Below are positions 24,291 through 36,744 of a stretch of 64,000 nucleotides of DNA, piece after piece (position 1 is the first letter of the stretch; each line of letters begins with the position of its first letter). This DNA comes from Melastoma dodecandrum (taxonomy: Eukaryota > Streptophyta > Magnoliopsida > Myrtales > Melastomataceae). The stretch is taken from positions 1 through 64,000 of the forward strand of contig JARUPY010000217.1 in assembly GCA_029817715.1 (NCBI GenBank). Reading direction: 5' to 3'. Both the position numbers and the translations under genes were made by a program. The notes below the pieces were generated by a model that was not told where the DNA came from, searched no databases, and worked only from the letters and a program-made list of their open reading frames with translations.

Positions 24291-25866
24291 CATTTGGAAG
24301 GTAGCCAACACGAGAGTGCCACATCTACTGAAATTCGTTCGTCACTATCGATATCAACATTGTCCAATTCCCGAATCAGTAGATTGGACGAAGACATCTG
24401 TAATTGCAGTAAAAAATCAAAAAGACTCGAGTGAGTTTTCTTTTCTTAACTGACGTATAGTTCATCATAATTATACTAATACATTTGAATTTCGATTTTC
24501 AGAATCGTGCTGGTCATTATCGGCTGTACATGTCATAGAAGGCATAGTTCAGATACGGACGGGCAAACTGGAGGAACTCTCGGCCCAAGAAATAATGGAT
24601 AGTTGTGCTTGTAATGCCGACGGCTCAGGAAATGCGAGAGATGCTTTCAAATACGTACAAGAATTCGGCATAACGAGCGAGAAGCACTATCCATACGGTG
24701 CTTACAAGCAAGATTGCCAAGCCAGCAACTTCCCGGCAATTGCACGAATATCCGGATTCGAAAGAGTACCGCCGGACGAGAAAGAGGAACACTATCTATC
24801 CTTCCTTTTTCCTCCGGATTTCATTTTGGAAACTCTGCATGCCGACATCCCATGCCACTCTAAATCTGTAACCTAAGACTCTACTTTATGTTCTGAATGA
24901 ATCCATCCTTACTACCAAAAAAAAAAAAAGCTGTGGCAAATCAGCCCGTGAGTGCGGTCATCTCCGTATCTAAAAATCTAACGCCGGAGGTGAAAAGGAA
25001 TATTTTCTATGCACATGTATGCTGCCCCGAGCCACGCAATTACCATAGTTGGATTTGGGGAAGAAAATGGGAAAAAGTCCTGGCGCATCAAGAACTCCTA
25101 TGGACCCGAATGGGGTGAAGAAGGATACTTCAGGTTAGGAAGTGGTGTCAAAGACCTAACGGAGGGACTTTGCCATATAGCAAGCTATGCATGGATACCA
25201 TGTATAGATATCGAGGGTGGGTTTATATTTTCTTTCCTAAGTTGTGAAATTTGAATTGACTCTGAGAAAATGTTTTTGTGCCAGGGGAGGATTATGTTAA
25301 GTTTGTGGAAGGAAGCAACAGGAATGTAGCTTACTACATCGAACAGAAAAGAAGGTTTAAAGGAAGAAAAAGAAACAAAAGAAAAGATTACAGGTAAGAG
25401 TGTATGTTTTGGTGATAATGTCTCAAGTAGTCAGGCTCTCAAGTCAGGTTCGACTTGGTCTCCGGAGTTGATTGAACTGGAGGAGCGGGGTGGGATGGAC
25501 ATTGAAATCCGTCGAAGATGAGTTACCGAAGGTTGGCGAATGTGAAAAATTTGATTTCCCTTCTGTTGTTTGTTGTCCTCGAATTCATTCGTTCTTCCAG
25601 TAATTTCAGTGGATTTCTATCTGCTCACTGTTTTTTGGCTGAATGTTGCCTTTCTAATGGACGGCTTTTGATTTAACTTTTGAATCAGGAAAACGGCAAG
25701 ACTTCCGTTTCGACAGTCCCACTGGCCTTGGTCCAATGAAGAAAAAATTTCCAAAAGTACATGGAAGGGAGCAATGATCAACCGATATCTGAATCATCAC
25801 TTCAGCATCACGATTTTCTCTTCAATGTCCAATCTCCGTCACATTCTCCCAAAAACATGTAGGTGA
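24291..25866 (+). pseudogene. Papain-like cysteine protease (C1A), damaged
   Basis: The mature-enzyme pattern of plant C1A proteases is clear. IPESVDWTKTSVIAVKNQKD occurs in exon 24291-24430. KSCWSLSAVHVIEG (catalytic Cys) opens the exon at 24503, after an AG acceptor. AVANQPVSAVISVSK lies at about 24930. [20 protein letters not shown] (catalytic His) and [14 protein letters not shown] (Asn) lie at 25028-25135. The usual CNGG motif is replaced by ACNADGSG. No signal peptide or inhibitor propeptide is seen. About 140 bp of non-matching sequence with stops (near 24785-24925) and a one-base shift near 25015 break it. Two further exons (25285-25393, 25689-25866) give a lysine/arginine-rich tail. 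Confidence 0.7.
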
Positions 25867-26233
25867 TGGAGCCACCCGAGACACTACTATTTGACTTAAT
25901 CCCCTATCAGAAACAGCCTTTTTACTTGATGTCTGAGGCTGAAAAGCAACATGATGCACAAGTAGATTGTAATTGAGAATGTTCTTTGCATTGATTGGAT
26001 TAATGAAGCAAAAATAGGTTCCTGATTTTTGCTACTGTAGATTCTAGATGTTTAAGGTGAAAATTGGCTGGTAAAAAACTCAATATTAAATGGCTGAATA
26101 TACATTCATAACATGGAAGACAATATGACAATATTACCGGCTAGAAAAGGAAATGCCATTATTTCTTTCTCTGATTCCTTGTTGTCTCATTATGTTGCGT
26201 GTCGCATTTATATATTCTTTTATCCTCTTTCAG

Positions 26234-29200
26234 GATGGAGTCATTTTGCTCAGTTTACAATAGCTGTGGTTAATAAAGATTCTAAAAAATCGAAGTACTC
26301 TGGCCTGATGACTGTCACCTTGCAACTGTTTTCTAAACTGATTTCTTTTAGGGACATTATTTGATCAGTCATATCCTTTGCAGAGACACTACATCTCTTT
26401 TGGAAGAACGAGCACGACTGGGGTTGGAAAAAATTCATGGAACCGTCTAAAATATTCGATGGATTTATTGATGCTGACAACCTCATAATAGAAGCTCAAG
26501 TTCAAGTGATTAGGCATATTTCTTTCTTTCCATATGCAGAGTGCTGAAATGTTGGGTTGTGGTCTTTTTTATTTCGTCTTGACAATTGCCGGGGTGTGTT
26601 TCCTATGGAATATGGTCCTCATGTGGTATATATTTATTTGAAATATAGCAGCCCGAATACCTCTGTCAAATATATCAAACAACAGCTGCCCTTCTCTTCT
26701 CATATATGCACGCTGACTATACTGTCAAGGGCGTATTTAGTCATATGTTCCTAAATTGCAGAGAGAAAGCACACAGACCCTTTCGTTGCCTAGATTCTCA
26801 GTATCGGAGGGAACTTATTCGCATGAATTTGTCAAATGTGGAGTAAATTTGCAGACGCTTTGTTGAAGAGAAACGAGGCGAGCCGGGTTGAGGACAAATC
26901 TCGATGTTCAAGGTATTGATTAAAATTTTAATTTCATCTTTTCCTATGATCTGTTTGAAGGGTCTACTTGTTAAAAGCCACTGTTTTAACTTTGCATTTG
27001 ACATTCGAAATTAACTTTAGTGTTTTACCATCTGGGGAGTATTTTTTGTATGATAAACTCTGGTTGATTTTTAGCTGGATGAACCTTATATTTCGTTTTA
27101 TATGGGCTGCTTTAGAGTAGTCTGATGTTTGAGTTTCTATGTGGTTATTATACTTGCTTTTTCATGGATGCTTCTCAAATTGCAGCTTTTTCACATTCTG
27201 GCTGGGTATTGATCAAAATGATAGACGCCGCTATTCTAAAGAGAAAGGATGTGATTCTTAAAGTACTTGTGAGGCACTTCTTCATAGAAAAAGAATTACG
27301 TCTACTTTGAGTAATGGGTTCCTTTTATAGTGGTCTGAAGGCTCTTGAAAGCCAGAGCAAGTGCAAGAAGGCGAGGGTAAAATCATCTGATGTTGATGAT
27401 TGGCCTGCTCCTATTGTGTCTCTGGAGCAAGACATGTTTGTTTTGGTGGATGATGTATTAATTTTACTTGAAAGGGCTGCTATGGAACCGTTGCCTCCGA
27501 AAGATGAGAAAGGCCCACAAAACCGTACAAAGGTAAGAATATATATTTACATATGCACTCATGCAATGTGTGGACCATGTATTCCTTGAGGAATTTGGAT
27601 TCTGCTGGTAATATGCATGCAAGGTCAATTTATTGTTTGATCTTCTGGAGGTTACTTTTCTATCAAAGGCATTTCAACAAGGCACACATAGTTTGAAGGC
27701 TCAGACTGATTTTAGCAAAATCTATTAACATTTTTGGAAAAAGCTACGCTCATGCTCAATGTGCATAGTAAGTGTATATGCTGAATTGGTATTAATTTTG
27801 ACAGAGATTACTGTCAAAGCAAACCCTCTTCCTGGAATCTGGTTCTTCGTTTTGTCCCTAGTTTATTTTTCCCCGTTGGTTTCTTGTAGGGAAGAGATCG
27901 TTCTGGAACTAGGATGACTGGTTAGTTATATTCTTGAACCATCAGTCTTGTCATGCCTAAACTTTGTTTTTTTCCTGAAATAGGATGGAAATTTTGGCGA
28001 GGACTTTTAAGAGGGATACTATTGAGCATGATGAACGACACGGAGTTAGGACGGAGGACCATAGAGATATTTGTTCTTGGTCACATTTTCAGGTTATAAT
28101 TTATGTCTTTTCTCTCTTGGAAAATTTGGAATTTTTGGCAGGGAAATGTTTGGAGGTTGTGTTTGTTTTGAAAAGAAAATGTTTTCCGATGAAAAACTGG
28201 CGGGAACCGTATACTTATTGTCTCACAAAATTTGACAAATTATTTCCCGACCTTTTCTCACGGGTGGATCCTCTTGTTTCACTCTACTTTTTGTCATTTC
28301 CATCCGTTTTCCAACCCATTGGAAAACAGCGAAACACAGCATGAAATCCTGCATGTAGTCTGAAGTTCACATAAGAAGTTTCCTTCCTCCTGTCTTTCCC
28401 TCTTCCCAACCCAAGCGACAATGTTAAGTGCTTTTCTTCCCTGTTATGCTCCCTTATCGATTGATGGTTTTGGTCTTCTTTGCAGCAATAACGTTGAAGT
28501 GGCTGACCAGGAGGCTGTGGCTTTGAAACGACAAGAGGAGCTTATCCGTGAAGAAGCAGCAGCATGATTAGCTGAAAGTGAGCAGAGGGTAAAACGTGGA
28601 GCCAACCTTAAGGAAAATACGTAAAAAAAAACAGGTATTTCTTGTTATGATTTTCTATTGAAGTTCACCAATATTAATTTTGAGCTAGTGATGGTATCTA
28701 AATGATTGCAAAATGACTCAAATCAACTCCGTTCTGACGATTTTAATGTTTTACCAAGACAAGCGAAAGCAGCTCAATCGAAAACCGAAGGAAAGAGAGA
28801 GGGATGAAAGACCGAGTGTGGCATCTCAAGGTCAGAACCAAGATGAGAACATTGTTGAAGAGAAGGATATCAATGCTCCAGATCATGAACTGCTGTCAGT
28901 TGAAAAGTCCAAAGTAGCAGAAGATGTTTCACAAAACAGACTAGCAGAGGTGGGCACAAAACAGACTGGCAGAGGTGCATGTGATTGAAAAGGTGGGTCT
29001 TGTTAATACTGATCGTTATTTGTTCACTGTAAAAAAATCCGTTCTACAACATGAACTTCTTGATGTGATGGATTATCATTGTGTTTTTATTCTTAATTTG
29101 CTTAATGAACCCTACGGAGATGGCTACCTAATTTTTGTTGGTGTTTTGACGTGTAGTTTCTAACTTTTCGATATTGTCTGTAGGATGAAGCCGTTATACC

Positions 29201-29686
29201 CCAAAAAGAGACTGTAGTTAGAGAGCAAGTCAATGAGGAGAAGTCAGTGAAAGAGAAGCCTACTGCAGGACGGCCTTCTAGCAGTCGTGTTGCTTATACA
29301 AAATCCAGTATTCCTTTGAAAGCAGAGTAGAGGTCCAGTTTTGCTATTGACATTTCCCCGTCAAGGAAGGGACATTTGATTGGTCAGCCGCGTAATGATG
29401 TTAGCTCATCTGCCACATGCTCGTCTCTGGTGAACCTGGCATCGAAAACAGAAAGCTCCAGAGACGTCACTAAATCTGTGCCCTCCCAGGTGCTGGGGTT
29501 GTCTAGACCTTCCAGTGCTCCTCTGGTACCAGCTACAGGCCACCTGCTCCCCAGGTCCCCGCGGTTTCAACTTCGCCATCTCTGTCACGCTCGATGAGTG
29601 CCATTGTGCGGTGAACTCCAGAAACTCCTACTTCAGGCCACAGCTATGTGCCTTTATCCTATCGCAATGCTATAATTGGTACTCAT
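26234..29686 (+). pseudogene. MUSE13/14-like TRAF/MATH pseudogene, main part
   Basis: The exons match plant TRAF1a/b (MUSE13/14), MATH-domain adaptors reported to act in NLR immune receptor turnover. Seen in order: GWSHFAQFTIAVVNKDSKKS (26236), HDWGWKKFMEPSKIFDGF (26411), RPFRCLDSQYRRELIR (26776), a 27186-27532 exon with FYSGLKALESQSK, FVLVDDVLILLERAAMEPLP and GPQNRTK, then ALKRQEELIREEAAA (28525), ERDERPSVASQ (28800) and a proline/serine tail reading HSYVPLSYRNAIIG at 29638-29679. Stops follow SNVE and EEAAA, and at least three frameshifts are present. The 5' MATH exons are absent. The last readable codon lies just before the LTR element; the gene resumes at 41157. Confidence 0.8.
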
Positions 29687-32497
29687 TGTCATAACCCAAT
29701 TTTTTTACAATAACAAAAATCAAATAAAATCAAATCAAAATAAAATCAAATAAAATCAAATCAAAATCAAATCAAAATCAAATCAAATCAAATGAAATAA
29801 AATTAAAATGGGGAAACATAATATTGCATTGCAAAAATACGAAGGACGAAAAAAAATGATAAAAAGGGAGAAGATACACAGACAGAGACGGGGAGAAGGT
29901 AGCTTTCTCTTTTATGTTTTCTCGGTAAAAATTACATCAGGTTATCCCAGTCGGCCGAGTGTCCCCTCGTTCACGACGCGACCCCCAACTCGTTTCCCTT
30001 GGAATGCAAGACATTCGATAACTCCGTCTAAAACTCATGCTACTCGACAATTCGGGAGAACGGACCCACATGTTTCGGTGGGAATTTTCAAGACAAAAAA
30101 AGAAGGAACGAGCGACCTCAATTTGTTCCATGTTGATGCTGTCAATTCAAGTCAAGGAAGAATTTTGACCAATCCCGGTGACCAGCCGATCTCCCAAACC
30201 CCGGCCGCGATAGCAATGGAAATTGCCTTGCTCCCAAGCTTCTACTTCCACTACCGAGGATTTCGACGTCTCCCGGGTTCAGCTTTTTCCTCTCGCTTAA
30301 GGCAAGGCTTGTACACGAGAAGGAGGACGACCACGTCCAGGCTTTCGACGACATGGGACAGTGTCCATTCGAGAGTGCTCTTGGCTTCGGTCGACGAATC
30401 AACCCCCACTCGGACAGCGGCGAACCACCTTCGTCGGGCACCACATCGTCCTCGCTGGCCCCGATGTCGTCCCCTGGCACCACACCGCTGTCGCCAACCC
30501 ACGGTGTCTCTCCTCAGCGTTCTTGACTTCAACGACCGTGCCTCCGTCGCCTCCGCAGCAGCGATGCCAAAGTAAATCCATGAGTTCAAGGATTTCCTCC
30601 TCACATCCAGGAGAAATGATGCCACATCTGTGAAGATTGAAAAAGAGTAAGGACGTCGTAAAGTTCAAGGTTTGAGCGTGTACGACCTGTGAAGATGGAA
30701 AGGCCAGAGGAGGCAAACATCCAACCGTCGGTGCTGCCCTGCAGTCGAGCCTCCCCTCCAACGCCACCGCCAGTCCAATATTAAGCCCCGGAAAAACGGC
30801 AGCAGCGTCGGCGTCACTCTTGCCCGGTTTCGACCGTCAGCGAGTCGGCCTCCAAGACCCATCTTCGCCGGAGAGCAGTTTGAGAACGGCCTTGTCATCT
30901 GCCTCCTCAGGTCCCTGTTCGCCGGTCCAGATCTAATCTTTTGATCCCAGACGAAGTTCCGCTCCTGCGCCCTCCTTAACCAGACCGTTCTCACCTCAAC
31001 CTTGAGTCCCCGCTAGCGGACCAACCTCACGATTGAATACCTCTCTCTCCGCAAATCCGCGAATAGAAGATAACGACTCCCTCGAAGCTGCGAAAGTAAA
31101 AACCCTTCTTGTCCCCCTTCGCACGAGCTGATGGGTATTCCTTTATTAGGTAAAGTTTTCTTTGTTTTATTTTTTCATTATTACGTAAAGTATTCTTTCA
31201 TTTTTGACTATTCCCTATGACTTTGTGTTCCCAAGTCACGGAAGATTTCCTTTTATGTAAAATCCTTGAATTGATGCCAACTGGTTTGAGCAACCATTTA
31301 TTTTAACTTTTGTTTGTTTCTTTTCTTTGATCGTATGCCTCTGAAGTTTTATTTTATTATTTTTATAATTGAAAGACCTCTTTTGGGGACGCATTATATC
31401 TTATCCGATCATGTTAACCTAATCACGCGGCTGTTCATGGTAAGACATTTTTTATGAATAATTTTAATTAATCATTTTAAACTTTCAAAGATTTATTTTA
31501 TAATTCATTTCTTTAGACTTTGCTAAAAATTTCCAGTTAAAAGTAATTTGAAATTGGTTTTGCTATCTCGTTATTATAATACTGTTTCATTCAATATATT
31601 GGATTTTGTTTACACCATCGATTATACTTTATGTTTCCTTAATGTTTTTTTTTTAATTTTAACCGTGCAGTGTCATCATCATTTTTACTATGTGGTCATA
31701 GTATGTTTAGTCCAAATTCCTCTACTTTGAGACTTCACGGAAAAGTTATAAATGGAGAAATCAAAGTATAACTTTCCAAGCATTCTCCGAACAGTTTACT
31801 TTGTTGTTTCGGTATTGATGCAGGCATCTCGGGGGCGTGCCTTGTGGACAACCAAGGCACGTACCCCATTCAACGTATTCAAGATAACGAAGTATTCGAG
31901 GGATTATTTGGATTCTCGAAGATCAAGACCCTCTGAAGATGGCTTCGCACTCACCAACGTTACAGCATCAGCGGCTCGCCAGGTTCGCTGTCAACCTATT
32001 CTAAAAACAGCACCGTGAGGTACAAACGCTAACGGGGCGTTATACAGAGAGCGAGGAATGGTACAACATCCGGTTCTCCCTTGAATTTATTTTTGGCTTA
32101 GAAATTGTTAAGGGCATTAATAAATCTATGTTGCTTGCATTTTTGCCCGAAAGTTCAATTTTTAAGAAGAAATATTTTCATAAAAATGATTCACGTAGAC
32201 ATTTTAAGCATTATTGAGCTCGAAATCATTTTTTATATATATAACAACTTCTTTTTCTAAAACCGAGCTCAAATAAATCGGACATCGGAAACAAACGATT
32301 AAAGCCTCCCTTTTCTTTGTGATGCATGCGATTTAGTAATCCCTAATTCCCGAACCATAACGAATCTCTATAGTTTTTCTAACTTGAACTTAAAATAAGT
32401 TAGTGGCGACTCCGACACGTTTTCAAAATCCGAAGCCTTATCGTCAAGGGAGGATATTCATTTTAAATGGAACCGGAAATGGGATCCACCCGCGACA
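29687..32497 (+). repeat. 5' LTR of LARD-like element
   Basis: This LTR is 2811 bp, TG...CA. It opens with an AAATC/AAAATC microsatellite (29706-29800). A GC-rich block follows (30300-30960) that gives several open frames on both strands, then an AT-rich half. The 255-codon frame at 29808-30575 is not kept in the sister LTR, so it is not taken as a gene. Confidence 0.93.
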
Positions 32498-32501
32498 GAT
32501 T

Positions 32502-32519
32502 TGGCGACTCCGCTGGGGA
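32502..32519 (+). other. Primer-binding site of LARD-like element
   Basis: TGGCGACTCCGCTGGGGA begins four bases after the 5' LTR. This is the primer-site type typical of Ogre/Tat Gypsy elements (reported as tRNA-Arg complementary; this is from family knowledge and was not checked against a tRNA). Confidence 0.75.
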
Positions 32520-34917
32520 TACTTGGGTAATTTTCTAGAGGATTAGGGTCTAAAAATCGATTTCAAAATTGGGGGGCAGTCTAGCCTTGTGTGGAATGTG
32601 CTTGCGCTTTACTTTTCCGATTGTCTCTGTTATGCATATTGTGAGTCGTCCTAAAACCCAGGGACACCTAAGTTTAGGGGTATACCTGCCATATGGGAGA
32701 GGTTGTCTACCTCTTTACCTGCGGTATATACCAACTCACCTTTTGTCCGAAGGTGAGTCAAAAACCAGTCTAGATAGGCATGTGTTTGAAGGCCATACAA
32801 ACTATTACGACTCTAATTATTTATTTCTGTGCATGCATTTTTTGATGTCAGATGATCGATATTTTTCAATGCTTGATATTTCCTGGTTACATGAGCCTTC
32901 ATCCCGGGCGCCATAGGATTAGTTTGGGTATACCATATGCCGACGGGTATTGGCCGTTTGCCTCTACCTTTAGGTGGGTACCCACTTGTTTACCGCCGGA
33001 TGAATATCCAAGTCCTTTCATTTAAAATGAACCCAGACTCGGATTTCTCCGCTTGACGGTTAATGAACGAGTCCAAGCCACATCCAAGACGGTAGATAGA
33101 AGATCTCATACACTTATCTACATTTTTTTTTGTCCATATGGTCTAAATTGATGCTTATTGTTATGCCTTGACCACCATTTTCTCTTACTTTCAATTTCGC
33201 TAACACGCCTTTTGCTCAACGAGTGAATATAAGGGAAGTGATTTCTACACCGTCTTTTTTTATGCTCGCATTTTGTCACTTATGCTTGCATATTATCGAA
33301 CTTGATCATTCTACATACATTCAAAGCTTTCGAGTCATGATACTTTAGAAAAATGCCTACGCATATGCATAACTGTGATGCATGTCTAAAAAAAAAATAT
33401 TCTTTCCAAATCTTTACGACGATACACATAGATTTTCAATAGGCTTCGAATTCACTTTTCGTCATTTTACCATCACCTGGCTTTAACAATTTTTATTAAA
33501 AAAAAAAAAACTTCGCCTTATTTTTAAGTAAAAGGGCATATAAGTGTTCATTGAGCGTTGAAACATATCTTGCACCCACAAACATAACTTTCTTTATCCA
33601 GTCTAATACATGATTTTTGTTTTTGTTTGAGGTGCCCCGTATCTATCAAAGTTGGACTACTCATCAGCCACGAAAGCTTTGGATATCCTCTATCCCTGAA
33701 GAGTTCAAATGTGCAACAACATCATTCAAGCTCGACTTTGTCTCACACATGTCATTTCCAATTTATTGGTTAAGGTGTATTCCTTTCAATCTTGCTTGTT
33801 ATTTAAATCAGTCAAGCAAGTCATCTACCATCTGGATTTCGATTTTTCTTATGCAGGCAGACGGACATCCCCTCTTCCAACGAGGCATACGATGAACATT
33901 CAATTAAACCGAATGTTAAAGTCCAAGAAGCAAAACTCATTCAACCAGTTTCATATTATCACCATCCACAACACCAATGCTAGGTTTACAATCACCATCA
34001 GCAATCGAAGAATAAACTGGGAAAGATCGTCACTAAGCAACTAAAATTACATCATGGAGTTTATTCAACACCAATGTCAAAGAAATACAACAAAGCATAT
34101 TCTTCCAAACATCGAACTCAGAAAAGGGGAGCATGTCCCTGTCAATCCAAACTGAGTCTACATTAATATCAAAGCATATACTGGGGCAAGCTTCATCCCA
34201 TACAAATCGACATCCCTTCAAGAGTGCAAGTTCAAAGGAAGTATCATTCTAATCCATGACATTCAAGATTGAACATTGATTACATTTGTTTTCTCTTCTC
34301 ATAGGTTCAGTTTCACTACAACATTGATCGGGAGCTCAGACTATGACGAAGTCGTCACTAGGGAAATCTCCAAATTCTTAAATCAGAACAAGCGTATCAT
34401 CAAGCTTTGGAATTATTAAAAGTTCAAGCTCATCAACTTACCAAGTTGGGGCAGCGCATCCATGTCAAGTCAATTACGAAATCCTCTCATCTACCGAAAG
34501 ACAACACGCTTCAACTGAGGCAACTCTTCCGAACGAGTCTATGAAGCACAAACAATTTTATCAATCGAGCAACAATCCATTGTACATCAGATGCATGTCA
34601 AGAACTTTCCACAAAAGTCACTGCACATCAGATGCCTTTCCACAAAAGTCACGTCAATGCATGCAAGCCTAGTGACACGATTCTAAAGAAGATTCTTTCG
34701 AATGTTAAGGATTCCCGAGGAAAAATCTTCCGCAACTACGGCAGTCCTTATGTGGTCAAACAAATATCCGCAAGAGCGCTCTCACAATAAAGATGGACGG
34801 AGTTGTTCCATCCCAGTCGGTCGATTTGTTTCAAGATCGACGAACTAGAAAAATCAACCTAGAAGACTCAACCTACGGGGCTTGCAACCCATGTTGAATA
34901 AACGGTGAAAGCAAGTA

Positions 34918-35190
34918 TCGTTCTAATTTACAATAAATTAGAAACTAATCAATGTTTCTTTCTTTGCAGATACTTTAACTGGGGCAAGAACCAATCGCCT
35001 CGGGTAACCGGTAAAGGAAGTATCGTTCCAGATCATATATTACAAAATCAAAAAACTAATCAATGTTATCTTTCTTTGCAGATACTTTAACTGGGGCAAG
35101 AACCAATCGCCTCGGAGGTTTTACTGGGGCAACGAGCACGCGTCGTTAAGGAACCGGTAAAGAAAAGTATCGTTCCAAGTTTAAAATTTT
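34918..35190 (+). repeat. Tandem duplication of about 115 bp in LARD interior
   Basis: The block AAGTATCGTTC...AAACTAATCAATGTT...CTTTGCAGATACTTTAACTGGGGCAAGAACC is present twice (key 3' part at 34957-35003 and 35072-35118). A third partial copy ends in GGTAAAGAAAAGTATCGTTCC. Each copy keeps a pyrimidine tract followed by TTTGCAG, which looks like a splice acceptor. Confidence 0.75.
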
Positions 35191-35875
35191 TCTCACATTG
35201 AACTTGATTGTACATCATCTCTTTTCCTACAGGGCATCAAGTCGAGGCGAACATCATAGGTAAAATTATCATTTCATAAAACATGTGTTATGTTCATTTG
35301 TCATGCATTCTCACTAAACGATTTTATTCAAAAAAATTTGAAACACTTTCCCTAGCGGAACACTTGTGTGCTAGAGATAGAAAGGCAAGCCTATCCCCAA
35401 ACACATACCATTTTCGAGAGTTGAGTGCAAACACTTGTGAGAAATCCAGACGTGATAGCATCGGAGTGGGAAGGAAATCCCTTTGACGGAAAATGCTCTA
35501 GCTAGGATGACATCGAGCATTCTTCCTTATCCCCAAACACTTTACCATTGCTAGCCATTCCTAGCCAAAGTAGAGATTTTTTCGAAACACAATTCCCCTT
35601 TCAAGTCAAAGAGTTGCCTCACATCGAGGTAAAAGGAGTTCTGTAGTCTAGATTTCCGAATAGGACTCAGATGGAGATACGTTACTTCCTCAAGTTTGAG
35701 TGTGAAGTACATCACTATGGATCTAGCAAGTCGGCACAATACACTACCATCTTTCAATTATTCAAATGCATCTGAACAATTCCAGAGAATCGAGTCTGTG
35801 GAATATTCAAAGAAGAACAAAAAAGAAATGAGACAGGGGCAAGCAAAAAAAAAAGAAGAAGAAAAGAGAGCCCCT

Positions 35876-36040
35876 CAATATCATTCAAAGAAAAAGCAAA
35901 TTTTGACACAAGGGCCAAAAGACGGTCGCAAAAGCAAAGTGTCAAGAGAGAACCCTTCAATATCATTCAAAGAAAAAGCAAATTTTGACACAAGGGCCAA
36001 AAGACGGTCGCAAAAGCAAAGTGTCAAGAGAAAAGGGACA
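35876..36040 (+). repeat. 82-bp tandem duplication in LARD interior
   Basis: CAATATCATTCAAAGAAAAA followed by GCAAATTTTGACACAAGGG and AAAAGACGGTCGCAAAAGC begins at 35876 and again at 35958. The two copies are almost identical. Confidence 0.85.
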
Positions 36041-36744
36041 AAAGTTTTAGAACCCTGATCCCGATTTGCCAATCTGGGTAAACCGTTTTAAATTCAAACG
36101 CCTCGTTTTCAGTGGGAAAAGATAGAGAAAATTATTCTTCTACGACATTTCTCCACGTACTCACTCTTTCATATGCCATCATACCCATGAGTATTGTGTC
36201 GATGAGCAAGTCCACATTGGGAGAACCATGCTTAAAGGTGACGTCCTTGCATTTTGAGTCTTATTCGATGAGATTCTTTGACTTGCTTTCTTTCTTAAAG
36301 ATCAAGCATTATATAAATATGGTCTTACACCACGCCTACATTACAACCAGAATCAAAGTCTCTTTTGACTAGCCCTTGAGCATTCATTTCAAAGGAATCG
36401 AACTTCCCACTCTGATAGCATAGAAACATATTTGAGTGAGCCTTGAGAGATGTAAGAAAGACCCTTCTTTATTCTCTATCGCACAAGTGTTTCTGTTTTT
36501 TTTTTTTTAAAAAAAAAAAAGAAAGTGAAAATTAAGTTTTTGTGCATGCATATAGAGCATCTTGCCTTCATATCATCCACAGTCAGAAATTCGGCAAGTA
36601 CACATGGGAGATGCAAACAATCACAATCGTACTTCATGATTTCAAAACTCAAGCCTTTATGCTAAGGTATGATACTCTTCACTACAGTTAAGCACTCTTG
36701 TGGTGTGATGTCACTCAAAGTCAAGTTATCCATTTCAATTTGGT

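Larger units (their letters stand above)
32520..36720 (+). other. LARD interior without coding capacity
   Basis: No retroelement protein motif is seen on either strand. A leader-like stretch (32570-33060) contains recurrent ACCTAAGTTTAGGGGTATACC-style short inverted motifs. Two tandem duplications lie further on (34957-35118 and 35876-36040). The sequence is AT-rich with poly-A/T runs (33487-33510, 36500-36522). It probably serves as packaged RNA with no protein product. Confidence 0.6.

Noticed and set aside
29808..30575. 255-codon open frame in the 5' LTR of the LARD element
   Set aside because: In the sister LTR the same frame is broken and starts much later (38731), and overlapping frames on the other strand are as long. 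GC-rich LTR sequence explains it.
30142..30994. Series of minus-strand frames of 109-124 codons in the LTR, repeated at 38795-39647
   Set aside because: They are conserved only because the LTRs are recent copies of each other; they overlap in several frames and have no recognisable domain.
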